Source: Polaromonas sp. JS666 (GTDB lineage Bacteria; Pseudomonadota; Gammaproteobacteria; Burkholderiales; Burkholderiaceae_C). Taken from it: 64,000 nt of DNA. Below, piece by piece: positions 50,368 through 58,133 of this stretch. Made by a program: the position numbers and the translations under genes. The first letter of the stretch is position 1. Each line of letters starts with the position of its first letter. The stretch spans positions 186,001 to 250,000 of the forward strand of contig NC_007950.1 of the NCBI RefSeq assembly GCF_000013865.1. Reading direction: 5' to 3'. Under the pieces are notes generated by a model, which worked only from the letters and a program-made list of their open reading frames with translations, ran no database searches and was not told where the DNA came from.

Positions 50368-50634
50368 TTGCGCTCCCAGACGGCGACGCAGGCGATGCAG
50401 TTGCAGCGTGCGACGCAGGATCACGAAACCGCGGCCACACAGACTAAACGGGCGCAGGCTGAGCGCGATGAGTTCAAGGTGCAGTTGGCCAACACGGCGG
50501 GACGACTCGAAGGCGCACAACAGCAGGTGCGTGAGTTGGTGGCACGGGCCGCTGCATCGGCAAGTGCCCCAGCCCGAACCGGGAGGGTCCGCCGAGGATT
50601 GGGTGATGCTGCGGCCAAGCCACCGGAGGAGTAA
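50368..50634 (+). pseudogene. KfrA-like coiled-coil fragment
   Basis: Up to 88 residues, a C-terminal-type coiled coil (RAQAERDEFKVQLANTAGRL, EGAQQQVRELVARAAASA) typical of KfrA-family plasmid DNA-binding proteins, but with no N-terminal HTH and no proper start. Probably a leftover of the plasmid backbone at the edge of the cargo region. The rest of 50290-50890 holds a short hairpin (TTTTCGC-GCA-GCGAAAA at 50341-50357) and no other gene. Confidence 0.35.
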
Positions 50635-50862
50635 TGTTGCTCGCACTCGCGTGTTTTGCGCTGAGTCCAAGCGTGGGTCTTTATGTATTTTGTGAGCTAT
50701 TTTTATCCGTCTTTAGATTTTAATCGCCTAACGCACAGAATTTCCCGTTTCTTGTGGGCACCCCAATTAGGCTGTGCGTCGGCTCCCCTAATTTTTTCTC
50801 GAAATACAACAAACTCCGCGCACAATGCACGCCTTGAATTTTTTGTTTCGAAAAAGTCTGCC

Positions 50863-50904
50863 ACATCGAGATGTCGTGACATAAACTTACAAGGTGAGTG
50901 ACAA
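50863..50904 (+). promoter_or_regulatory. Operator-like sites at the repressor gene start
   Basis: Palindrome ACATC-GA-GATGT at 50863-50874, then GTGACA at 50876-50881 and AGTGACAA at 50897-50904, the last overlapping the proposed start codon. Suggests autoregulation by the encoded HTH protein. Confidence 0.45.
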
Positions 50905-51524
50905 ACAACTATATGTGGCAAACAAACCTACTTGCTCTTCTGAGCCGACACGGCTACGACCCGAAGGCACCTGAGACAATCCAGGAATTGCAGGCAAGAA
51001 CAGGAGCATCGGCAGATGGCCTCTCCCGGCTCTTGAATGGCAGCGCTGACGCGACCATTCAGGATTTGTGCTTAGTCTCCGAGGAACTCAATGTTCCGCC
51101 TGGCGAGCTCTTAAGTGTTGATCCAAAACTGCTCCGGTTCTATTCCATTGACGGATCCATGCCCGTCACGGTGGCGCTCCCCCCGACTCTGCTGTCATAC
51201 ATCACAGCCGCCAGCGATTCTGCCCTGATATACGCCGAGACGAACGACGGTAGCTACTCCGGAATCAGCTCGGATACCGTGGCGATCTGTAGCCGCGGGT
51301 GTAAGGAGCTGGTCCAGGGCTCGCTCTATTTGATGGAGACCGAGTCTGAGCGTTTCATCCGGCGGTGCGTGGAGGTAAGGCCAGGCAAAAAGGAAGCCGT
51401 GTTCGCCAACGGCCCAGATTCTGACGCCGCGACGCTGGTGGTCAACTGTGAGCCTGTCCAAGTCGTATCAGTATCCTCCCCGTTCATCATGGGGCAACTC
51501 CTCTGGACCATTAGCAGCGTCTAA
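50898..51524 (+). CDS. Phage-type HTH (Cro/C1) transcriptional repressor
   Basis: 208 residues if started at the GTG; an ATG at 50913 would give 203. N-terminal XRE helix-turn-helix (TIQELQARTGASADGLSRLL ... DATIQDLCLVSEELNVPPGE), C-terminal beta-rich domain with the fold pattern of S24/LexA-type repressors (RGCKELVQGSLYLMETESER) but without a clear Ser-Lys catalytic pair. Likely the transfer or maintenance repressor; IncA/C and SXT also use a phage-like repressor above an FlhDC-like activator. The only regulator of this type in the window. Confidence 0.72.
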   Translation: MTNNYMWQTNLLALLSRHGYDPKAPETIQELQARTGASADGLSRLLNGSADATIQDLCLVSEELNVPPGELLSVDPKLLRFYSIDGSMPVTVALPPTLLSYITAASDSALIYAETNDGSYSGISSDTVAICSRGCKELVQGSLYLMETESERFIRRCVEVRPGKKEAVFANGPDSDAATLVVNCEPVQVVSVSSPFIMGQLLWTISSV

Positions 51525-51528
51525 CAAG

Positions 51529-51586
51529 CCCCCGAGGGTCGAATCGGGGGAAATAGGCTAATTCGGGGCCATTTCTCAAATTTTTT
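51529..51586 (+). promoter_or_regulatory. Inverted repeat and AATT-N7-ATTTC box upstream of the 51632 gene
   Basis: CCCCCGA-N8-TCGGGGG (51529-51550) may terminate the repressor transcript, though no T-run follows. AATT-CGGGGCC-ATTTC at 51560-51575 plus AAATTTTTTCGGGG is closely similar to the box upstream of trbF. Confidence 0.55.
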
Positions 51587-51601
51587 CGGGGCCTTCGCCT
51601 T

Positions 51602-51622
51602 CTAAAGTTACCTCAACTTTAG
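51602..51622 (+). promoter_or_regulatory. Operator-like palindrome overlapping the ribosome-binding site
   Basis: CTAAAGTT-ACCTC-AACTTTAG, a perfect 8-bp inverted repeat that ends in the AGGAG of the gene starting at 51632. A bound protein, or the mRNA stem itself, would block translation initiation. Confidence 0.5.
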
Positions 51623-51631
51623 GAGCGCTCA

Positions 51632-52459
51632 ATGGCATCGTCAAGAAAACAGGAAGTCAAACTCGTCCCGGCGCAACGCAACGAGGAATCCCTCAATGAA
51701 CTGAAGTTCGGCGACGGCTCAGTGATGTCCCTGAAGGACTTGTTCGGCAAAAAATTCGATGGCGCCGTCATCACCCGCGAATTTGAGTTGATCAACAAGC
51801 CGGTTCAAAACTTTGTCCGGCGCGATTTCATTTTCCTGTCGCGCTGTTTCTACCTGGGTACTGTGCTCGGTGAGAGCAAGTCGGTCGACACCGGCCGCAT
51901 GGCCACGCTGGATACCGAGTTGCTGAATATCTTCAACAGCGTGCAGGGGCTGGTACGAAAGCGCCTGACCGAAATCACAGCCCTGCTCAAGCAGAACGGC
52001 GCCGACAAGGACGAGGTCCACACTGCCCGGCCAATGCTCTACAGAGTGCCAATCATTCACCCACGCGCCTTCGAGTTTTTGAATCTCCTCCGGGAAGTAG
52101 ATTCCCTGCACTCCCAGCGCGAGCATGCTTGGCTGCTCGGGCACATCAACCCACAGCAGCGCGCCGAAAATTTCCGCGAAGTGATGAAGGCGGTTCGTCG
52201 CATCGGATTCGTGACCCGCATGAACCGGATTGCCATGTGGAAAATGCTTCAGCGCGCCGCCGCGGAAGCTGAAGGAGCCGAAGGCGAAGCACTCCGTCAA
52301 CTCGCTTCGGAACAGGCACAAACGCTCGTGGCCGAACGCGAAGTGGATCCCGAGCTGGCTGGGAGCGTCAGCAGCGAATCGGCCTTGCCTGACGTTGCCG
52401 GCGAAGCCGCCTTGCCAGGCGAAGCCCGCAAGCCCGAGGCAGTCGCTGCGGCTGAGTAG
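51632..52459 (+). CDS. Conserved plasmid/ICE protein, function unknown
   Basis: 275 residues, soluble. Conserved-looking core (FELINKPVQNFVRRDFIFLS, FYLGTVLGESKSVDTGRMAT, YRVPIIHPRAFEFLNLLREV) and an Ala/Glu-rich tail. Vaguely like the DUF1845/PFL_4669 proteins of integrative conjugative elements, not certain. It carries its own activator box and operator and is followed two bases later by the helicase gene, so the pair is one operon. Confidence 0.6.
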   Translation: MASSRKQEVKLVPAQRNEESLNELKFGDGSVMSLKDLFGKKFDGAVITREFELINKPVQNFVRRDFIFLSRCFYLGTVLGESKSVDTGRMATLDTELLNIFNSVQGLVRKRLTEITALLKQNGADKDEVHTARPMLYRVPIIHPRAFEFLNLLREVDSLHSQREHAWLLGHINPQQRAENFREVMKAVRRIGFVTRMNRIAMWKMLQRAAAEAEGAEGEALRQLASEQAQTLVAEREVDPELAGSVSSESALPDVAGEAALPGEARKPEAVAAAE

Positions 52460-52461
52460 CC

Positions 52462-54438
52462 TTGAGCTTTTCCGACCAGCAAACGCAGCTGATCTGCGTC
52501 CAGGGGCACGCCGTCGCCCTAGCTGGGCCAGGCTCCGGAAAGACCTCAACCATCATTGAAAAAATTGCCCGGCTGCTCCAGCACCCGGGCAATTCAATTG
52601 TGGCCTGCTCATTCACACGAGAGGGTGCTGAGGAAATCCGGCGGCGGCTTACAAAGCGGATCGGAGAGGCGGCGATGGCCACGGCTGACATTCGAATCGG
52701 CACCTTTCACAGTGTCGTGGCAGAACACCGTAAAGCGTTCGGCCGCAGTCCAACGATGATCTCACCGGCCCACCAGATGAAAACGCTGGCCACCGCGGCC
52801 CGCGAACACGGCAAGTCACTATCGGACGTTATGCCGGAGTTTGAAGAAATCAAACACCAGCTTTCTCCGCCCGACGCCAACTCCCTCCCCTCCTGGTTCA
52901 CCGACTACGAGAATCACCTGAAGACGCTGGGCGCAATCGATCTCCAGGACCTCATCAGAACTACCGTTCAGCAGATGGCGCTTTCCGTAAAGCTGCCGGC
53001 TGCCCCGGAGGAACCGCCTGACGAGGACGCGCCAATGCCAGTTCGCCTGGCGTTTGCTGCCGCGGCTTACCGCGACGCGTTCCACAAGCGTCGCGAGGAC
53101 CTGCGACATCGAATCGAGGCTTGCCGGCGCAAGGAAGATGCTAAGGGTGCTGATGCGCTGCAGGCAGAGCTGAATAGGACGTCCAATGAGGATGGCGCCC
53201 TGCCGCTGCTGCCAGCGACTCACCTGGTGATCGATGAATCCCAAGATAACGACGAACTGCAGTTCGCGCTGGCCACACTTCACGCGCTGACTGGGGTCAC
53301 AACGACACTGATCGGCGATGACGATCAGACCATCTACGAATGGCGTCGCGCGATGGGCTACCCAGGGCTGCTATCGTTTGCAACCACTTTCAATGCTACG
53401 GTCATCACTCTGGGCGACAACTACCGGTCGCTACGTTCCATCGTTGAGTCAGCCGACCAGCTGATACGGCACAACAACGGACACCGGATCGAAAAGGTGT
53501 TCGTCGCCAAACGGGGGCCCGGCGGCTCCGTTATGGCCGAAAAGACGGCAACCGAATGGGGAATGGTGGAGCTCTCCACGCAGATCGTTCTCGAGCACGT
53601 GGAGGAATGCCAGGATCCGAACGGCCGATTCAAGCGACAGGTCCAAACCGGCCAGTTCGGCCTACTAAGTCGAAACAACTTCATTCTGGACGACGTCGAA
53701 GCCGAGCTTCTGCGGGAGGGCGTCCGGTACGTGCGCCAAGGGACCTCCATCCTCCAGAAAGAGGCAGCAAAGTACATCTATGAGCTTCTAGGAGCGGTGT
53801 ACGGTTACGACATCAAGGGGATAAGCTTTCTGCTCCAAATCCACGGCGTGAGTGCCTCGATGACGAACAATGTATGCCGAGAAATTTCCGGTCACGAGAG
53901 GGATTTCGTCAACGGCAAGTTGGGCAATTTCGAGAGATTTGGGGCAGGCTCAGACGCAATCGACAAAACCGTCGCATGGCTGGTGGCACAGCGGGCCGAG
54001 GTCGACAAACAAAAACCTCGCGAGGTGATCGGCAACGTTTGCGCGGTCGTACGCGAAGTTCTTCATCCGGCCGGGCCGTGGGATCGCAAGAACATTCAAA
54101 ACCGGAAGTGCATTGCCGCGGTTCAACGTTGCCTGGAGCGAATGCACCAACCCGTCCTGACCAGAGTAGCAATGCTTCAGAACAGGGAGTTCAAAGGGGC
54201 AGAGCGAAATGCCGTCAACCTCATGACTTTCCACGGCAGCAAGGGCCTGGAATTCAACAAGGTCATCATACTGGGGGCGGATGAGAATGTTTGCCCGGGC
54301 AAGGGAGAGTTTCAATCCGAGCGCCGCTTGTTCTACGTTGCGGTGACACGGGCAAAGGACTCTTTGCTTGCCCTTTATAGCGGAACGCCCTCACGCTACC
54401 TGGTCGAGATGGGTCTTTCGAAGTCGCCCTCCCCCTGA
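52462..54438 (+). CDS. UvrD/Rep-like superfamily 1 DNA helicase
   Basis: 658 residues from a TTG at 52462. SF1A motifs in order: Q-motif SFSDQQTQLI, Walker A ALAGPGSGKTSTIIEKIA, Ia CSFTREGAEEIRRRL, II VIDESQDNDELQ, III LIGDDDQTIYEWRRAMG, V LMTFHGSKGLEFNKVIILGA, VI FYVAVTRAKDSLLALY. A 3'-5' helicase for plasmid replication, repair or recombination. Motif II reads DESQD rather than the more usual DExQD forms, which is still functional. Confidence 0.88.
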   Translation: MSFSDQQTQLICVQGHAVALAGPGSGKTSTIIEKIARLLQHPGNSIVACSFTREGAEEIRRRLTKRIGEAAMATADIRIGTFHSVVAEHRKAFGRSPTMISPAHQMKTLATAAREHGKSLSDVMPEFEEIKHQLSPPDANSLPSWFTDYENHLKTLGAIDLQDLIRTTVQQMALSVKLPAAPEEPPDEDAPMPVRLAFAAAAYRDAFHKRREDLRHRIEACRRKEDAKGADALQAELNRTSNEDGALPLLPATHLVIDESQDNDELQFALATLHALTGVTTTLIGDDDQTIYEWRRAMGYPGLLSFATTFNATVITLGDNYRSLRSIVESADQLIRHNNGHRIEKVFVAKRGPGGSVMAEKTATEWGMVELSTQIVLEHVEECQDPNGRFKRQVQTGQFGLLSRNNFILDDVEAELLREGVRYVRQGTSILQKEAAKYIYELLGAVYGYDIKGISFLLQIHGVSASMTNNVCREISGHERDFVNGKLGNFERFGAGSDAIDKTVAWLVAQRAEVDKQKPREVIGNVCAVVREVLHPAGPWDRKNIQNRKCIAAVQRCLERMHQPVLTRVAMLQNREFKGAERNAVNLMTFHGSKGLEFNKVIILGADENVCPGKGEFQSERRLFYVAVTRAKDSLLALYSGTPSRYLVEMGLSKSPSP

Positions 54439-54496
54439 ACCGCCTCACGGCGTTCGGCCAGCGCCCAACTCGGACTGCTGGCCCCGGGGCCAAACC

Positions 54497-55051
54497 TCAA
54501 GCGTTGGTGCGTTCGGCGAACGGGACAGCCCTGCCACTGAGCGTGCCGCCTTCGTAAGCTCGTTGACGGCCGTATGCCACCGTGCCCTTGATCGAGCCGG
54601 TTGCGGCAAGTATGAGCAAGCCCTTCGTCACAACGGCGTCGCCGTCTTTCTCGACCGAGGTCACAGTGCCAGCCACCACGACATATTCGTCGGACTCAAT
54701 CGCACCGACAACTTCACCGCCCTGCTTGACAATCACGGGCGCGGAGCCAGCGTTGATTCGTCCTTCAACGACTCCGGAGATTACAACGGCGTTGCCGTTC
54801 GACACCAGGTCCGACTTGATGCGCACGCCGGCAGGAATCAGGAGGACCTTATCCGCATCGATGTCCTTGATGAACTGGTCGATTTCTGGGTTGGCAGGGG
54901 CAATGGCGCGGTCCCTCGCGTCGCTCGGTTCGGAGTTCGCCACCACGAGCAGGGATGGTGCTGGGCGGCTTCCAGCGAGTTCGGTAGCGCCTGCGCCGAA
55001 AGCGCTGGGTCCGGCGGCATGAGCAGGGAATGCGGTCGAGGTTGCGGTCAT
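54497..55051 (-). CDS. Bactofilin-like cytoskeletal protein
   Basis: 184 residues with AAGGAG before the start. The core is a bactofilin beta-helix: VLLIPAGVRIKSDLVSNGNA, VVISGVVEGRIN, GAIESDEYVVVAGTV, LILAATGSIKGTVAYG repeats of about 20 residues. Bactofilins self-assemble into filaments on membranes. Unusual on a plasmid; it follows a single-pass membrane protein gene and may localise the transfer apparatus. Confidence 0.78.
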   Translation of the reverse strand: MTATSTAFPAHAAGPSAFGAGATELAGSRPAPSLLVVANSEPSDARDRAIAPANPEIDQFIKDIDADKVLLIPAGVRIKSDLVSNGNAVVISGVVEGRINAGSAPVIVKQGGEVVGAIESDEYVVVAGTVTSVEKDGDAVVTKGLLILAATGSIKGTVAYGRQRAYEGGTLSGRAVPFAERTNA

Positions 55052-55072
55052 GGTTTCTCTCCTTGGTGAAAA

Positions 55073-56119
55073 TTAGTTGAGGACGAGCTGGTCGCCCTTT
55101 GACGTCACAGCTGTCAAAGCGGTCTTGTCGACAGATTTGAGGGTCGATCCGTCGGGCAGCGATTGGCCGACTTTGACGACCATCGGGAGGCGCGTTGTCG
55201 GGTTTGTCACAACAATGCTCGAAGGATCCTGTATTGCCAGCATGCGGATTGCGGACTTCGACGATGGCGGCGTGGAGCCGACCTTAGGGGTGAGCAAGAC
55301 CGGCCCTGCCGACACGCCTCCCTGAGCGGCGGCCGTGCCAGCAGTCGCAGCAGCAGCTGCGGCCGCTGCAGGTCCAGGATTAGGCTTAGCCAAGGCTAAC
55401 GCTGGCTCGTTGAAGACTGCGATCTTTGCGTCGTCGGCCGAGGTATTGGCTGCGGGCTTTACGGGCGCTGGAGCAACGGCTGGCGCCTTCCGGTCAGGAA
55501 CGGTCGCGGCCGCTACTGGGCTAGGCATTGGAGGCCTAATCTGTGCAGGTAGGGGAGGCGCGCCTTGTACGGCCGGTTGCGCGACTTTGGCGGTCGCTGT
55601 ATTGACCGTTGGAGATACGGCAGCCTGCGGTGAGTTCGGGGCGGCTGGCTGGGCCACCTGCAGATTTTGGGCCGGCGGCGAAAGTTGACCGGCTTGCCCT
55701 GCTGCACCTGCCGTTAGCGTGGACTCTGGAAGCTTTCCGTCCTGCTCGACAATCGGTGGGGGCAGTTTGCTGAGATCAATCGGATCTGCCGCATAGGTCG
55801 CTGGGGCAATGCTGATCGATTGTGGTGCCTTCGCCTGACTCGCCCCTGGAGGAGCAAACGGAAGGCCGGATCGAAAAGCTGAAAAGTTGTTGATACCCAC
55901 GGTAAAAAGTGCGCCTGCAGCCAGCGCTACCGAGATTTGAAACGACTTGCGTTTCCAGAACCTGCTGGCGGCCAACTTCCCGAGCAGAGACGTCTGCTTG
56001 CGGTAAAACTCGATGCTCCATGCGCCTGTACCTGTTTCTTGAATCAGGAATTGGCCAGGCCTGGCTTGGTGATCAAGCGCCATCTTTCCGAGCGGCAGGG
56101 AAATCTTTAGTTCGTGCAC
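55073..56119 (-). CDS. Single-pass protein with GspC/PilP-like C-terminal domain
   Basis: About 348 residues if begun at the GTG at 56119 (reading VHELKISLPLGKMALDHQAR); the open frame extends to 56323 but runs through a terminator and the promoter box, so that start is rejected. A cytoplasmic N-terminus, one transmembrane helix (KSFQISVALAAGALFTVGIN), a 180-residue Ala/Pro/Gln linker, and a small C-terminal beta domain (MVVKVGQSLPDGSTLKSVDK) like GspC/PilP HR domains. Possibly an inner-membrane-to-periplasm scaffold working with the bactofilin downstream. Confidence 0.6.
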   Translation of the reverse strand: MHELKISLPLGKMALDHQARPGQFLIQETGTGAWSIEFYRKQTSLLGKLAASRFWKRKSFQISVALAAGALFTVGINNFSAFRSGLPFAPPGASQAKAPQSISIAPATYAADPIDLSKLPPPIVEQDGKLPESTLTAGAAGQAGQLSPPAQNLQVAQPAAPNSPQAAVSPTVNTATAKVAQPAVQGAPPLPAQIRPPMPSPVAAATVPDRKAPAVAPAPVKPAANTSADDAKIAVFNEPALALAKPNPGPAAAAAAAATAGTAAAQGGVSAGPVLLTPKVGSTPPSSKSAIRMLAIQDPSSIVVTNPTTRLPMVVKVGQSLPDGSTLKSVDKTALTAVTSKGDQLVLN

Positions 56120-56199
56120 AGTGGGTTTCTCGATTGGTGCGTAGACATGAACAGCCCTTCGGGCATGGTGAAGGCAATTTTTGAGCGAAAGAGGCCCGC

Positions 56200-56230
56200 C
56201 AAATCCGGGGAAATGTGCCTGAATTCGCAC
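56200..56230 (-). promoter_or_regulatory. Conserved AATT-N7-ATTTC box upstream of the 56.1-kb gene
   Basis: Minus strand AATT-CAGGCAC-ATTTC followed by CCCGGATTT; fifth instance of the box, about 85-110 bases before the GTG at 56119. Its position supports starting that gene downstream of it. Confidence 0.5.
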
Positions 56231-56270
56231 TTTTCTCCCATCCGTGATGGCGGGACGCTCGCCGAAGGCG

Positions 56271-56298
56271 AAAAAAAGCGCCCCGGTTAGGGGGCGCT
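56271..56298 (-). terminator. Rho-independent terminator after the primase gene
   Basis: AGCGCCCC-loop-GGGGCGCT stem with seven T on the minus strand (A7 at 56271-56277). Ends the slyB-like/primase transcript 22 bases after its stop. Confidence 0.82.
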
Positions 56299-56319
56299 CT
56301 TTGCATTTACTTCGGTCGT

Positions 56320-57435
56320 TCATGTCGCAATTTCCTGGAGGAAATTGACCATGTCGGTACCCTGAATCTCAGGTGTGCGAATCACCACCTTGAGAGACCC
56401 ATCGAGCAGTCGCTCTTGAACGTCTGCACGCTCGACCAAGCGGCGAGCCGCGTCTAAGCCTGGGTTCCCGCCGCGCACCGTCAGGTGGTCGTTATCGGCA
56501 AAGATGACCAGCTCCGTGATTGCCGCCGGGACAAAAAAGTTAGCCATGCCCGTATCAGCCACAACGGACCACGTAGGAACGCCGGAATAGACCATGGCGG
56601 CCAAAGCCGTCTCGATCCCCTCTCCTATCCCTAGCACCCCGTCAGCGGGCTTGGCTAGCCGTATTTGATAGTGCCTGGCACCGATCGACGGCATGAGTTT
56701 CTTGGCCGGCAGGTCAACCAACTGAGTTGGATCGTCGGAGTCCGGCTCGCTGAGTGCGAGCTTCTTTCCGTTTGGAGTCAGAAACGTGCGATGAATGTTG
56801 CATGCTCGTCCCGTCTCGTCAACAACTGCGGCAACCATACAGGGATGGAGGCCGTAGTTCTTACCCAGCTCGCCGTTGTTCCCTGGCTGGCCGAAAAACG
56901 ACAAGCCCGGGTGATACCGCAGCGACGCCGGAAATACTTCGAGCCCAGGAATGCGGCTGTGAAGGTAAAGGGCAACAGGGTCGCCCTCGACGATGGGCCT
57001 GGCTTCGGACCAGACCTTTTCGTACTTTGCCCGGAGGCGCGCAATCGCTTCCTCGGGCTTGCCCTCAGGAGCAGGACCTTTCTTCTTCAGCAGTCCGGGC
57101 TTCCTCGAAGAGGGGGTGCCGCCGTAGTAGTCATAGATGACCCACTTGGCGGCTTCGACGTAGGACTTGCCAGTGGCTTTCATGAGGAGCGACATGCCAT
57201 CCCCGTGACCGCAAACTGCGCAATGCCAGTTTCCGTTTCCATCCTTGTTCTCGAAACGGAACTTGCCCTTTAGGCCCTCGTGGAGAGGGCATTGGACCTT
57301 CTTGTTTCGCAAACTTTCGGAAGGGATGCCGGCACCGGCGAGGATGTCGGCCCATTTCCCGTCCGCAAGATCGCTCAAGCGTTCGGACAACCGCTCTTCA
57401 AACTGCGGTGCCTGTTGATTTGAGCCTGTTGCCAT
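56320..57435 (-). CDS. Zinc-finger/Toprim DNA primase-like protein
   Basis: 371 residues. CHC2-type zinc finger CPLH...CAVC with Cys49, His52, Cys72 and Cys75, then a Toprim domain: GVLGIGEGIETALAAM and LVIFADNDH, with the metal-binding Glu and DxD. Similar to phage P4/plasmid primases and TraC-like conjugative primases that prime the transferred strand. No helicase domain is attached. Starts two bases after the SlyB-like stop. Confidence 0.85.
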   Translation of the reverse strand: MATGSNQQAPQFEERLSERLSDLADGKWADILAGAGIPSESLRNKKVQCPLHEGLKGKFRFENKDGNGNWHCAVCGHGDGMSLLMKATGKSYVEAAKWVIYDYYGGTPSSRKPGLLKKKGPAPEGKPEEAIARLRAKYEKVWSEARPIVEGDPVALYLHSRIPGLEVFPASLRYHPGLSFFGQPGNNGELGKNYGLHPCMVAAVVDETGRACNIHRTFLTPNGKKLALSEPDSDDPTQLVDLPAKKLMPSIGARHYQIRLAKPADGVLGIGEGIETALAAMVYSGVPTWSVVADTGMANFFVPAAITELVIFADNDHLTVRGGNPGLDAARRLVERADVQERLLDGSLKVVIRTPEIQGTDMVNFLQEIAT

Positions 57436-57437
57436 TT

Positions 57438-57914
57438 CTAGCGACCGAAGCCGGCAGTGGACGATGCGAGGATGACGCGTGTCTCACCGCCGGCCTGCAG
57501 CACGTAGACTTGGGAACCTACGCGGATGTTTGGATCTTCCTGGGCGACGCCCATGATGGAACCAGACGACAGCTTGACAACCAGGGTGGATGCCTTCTTC
57601 GTCTCCGCGCCGAAAACAGCGCCTGCGCGCTCGCCCATCAGCCCGCAAAGGCCAACGACCGCCGTGCGCGACTGCCAGTCCGACATGTTGCGGGTGGCGG
57701 CACCGCAGGCCAGGCCTGCAGCTGCTGCGCCCACGGTGCGCGATGTGCCCGACGCAGGGACAGCCAGATCAGAGGTGACCACGTCGATCACAACTGCAGT
57801 TTGCGCCGGCATGGCGCGACGAACGTCATTTGCGTTGTAGTCGGTGCCCGAGAACTGAGCGTGAACGAGCGAGGACAGTGTCAAGGCTGCAATAGCCAGG
57901 ATAAGTTTCTTCAT
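57438..57914 (-). CDS. Exported SlyB-like glycine-rich protein
   Basis: 158 residues from the ATG at 57914 (AGGAAA upstream). Signal peptide (KKLILAIAALTLSSLVHA), then alternating beta segments (AVVIDVVTSDLAVPASGTSR, IRVGSQVYVLQAGGETRVIL) around a Gly/Ala segment AAAAGLACGAATR, as in SlyB/glycine-zipper envelope proteins, but without a lipobox cysteine. Probably periplasmic or outer-membrane associated. Role unknown. Confidence 0.55.
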   Translation of the reverse strand: MKKLILAIAALTLSSLVHAQFSGTDYNANDVRRAMPAQTAVVIDVVTSDLAVPASGTSRTVGAAAAGLACGAATRNMSDWQSRTAVVGLCGLMGERAGAVFGAETKKASTLVVKLSSGSIMGVAQEDPNIRVGSQVYVLQAGGETRVILASSTAGFGR

Positions 57915-58060
57915 GATGTTTCCTAGAATGGAGAGCGCGCTCCCAGGGGAATGCACCCTTGGGGACGATTAAACAGCGACGAATCGCTGAACTGGCCTCA
58001 CTACGGGGGAGGCGGCCCGGCATGGTTTTCACCACGATTTGCGAATCTTACACTGCAACC

Positions 58061-58120
58061 GTCTTTTTGAAAACACCCCCGTCAAGGTGCGCTCAAAAAG
58101 ACGCTCTCCCCGGGGGAGAG
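58061..58120 (-). terminator. Terminator after the VWA gene, with an extra inverted repeat
   Basis: CTCTCCCC-G-GGGGAGAG (58104-58120) then CGTCTTTTT on the minus strand forms a terminator 14 bases after the VWA stop. A second pair, GTCTTTTTGA (58061-58070) and TCAAAAAGAC (58093-58102), is a perfect 10-bp inverted repeat that uses the terminator's own T-run, so the two structures compete. Confidence 0.65.
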
Positions 58121-58133
58121 GTCTGCGAAAAGG

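Noticed and set aside
56120..56323. N-terminal extension of the 55-kb membrane protein
   Set aside because: It would be encoded across the primase terminator and the promoter box.
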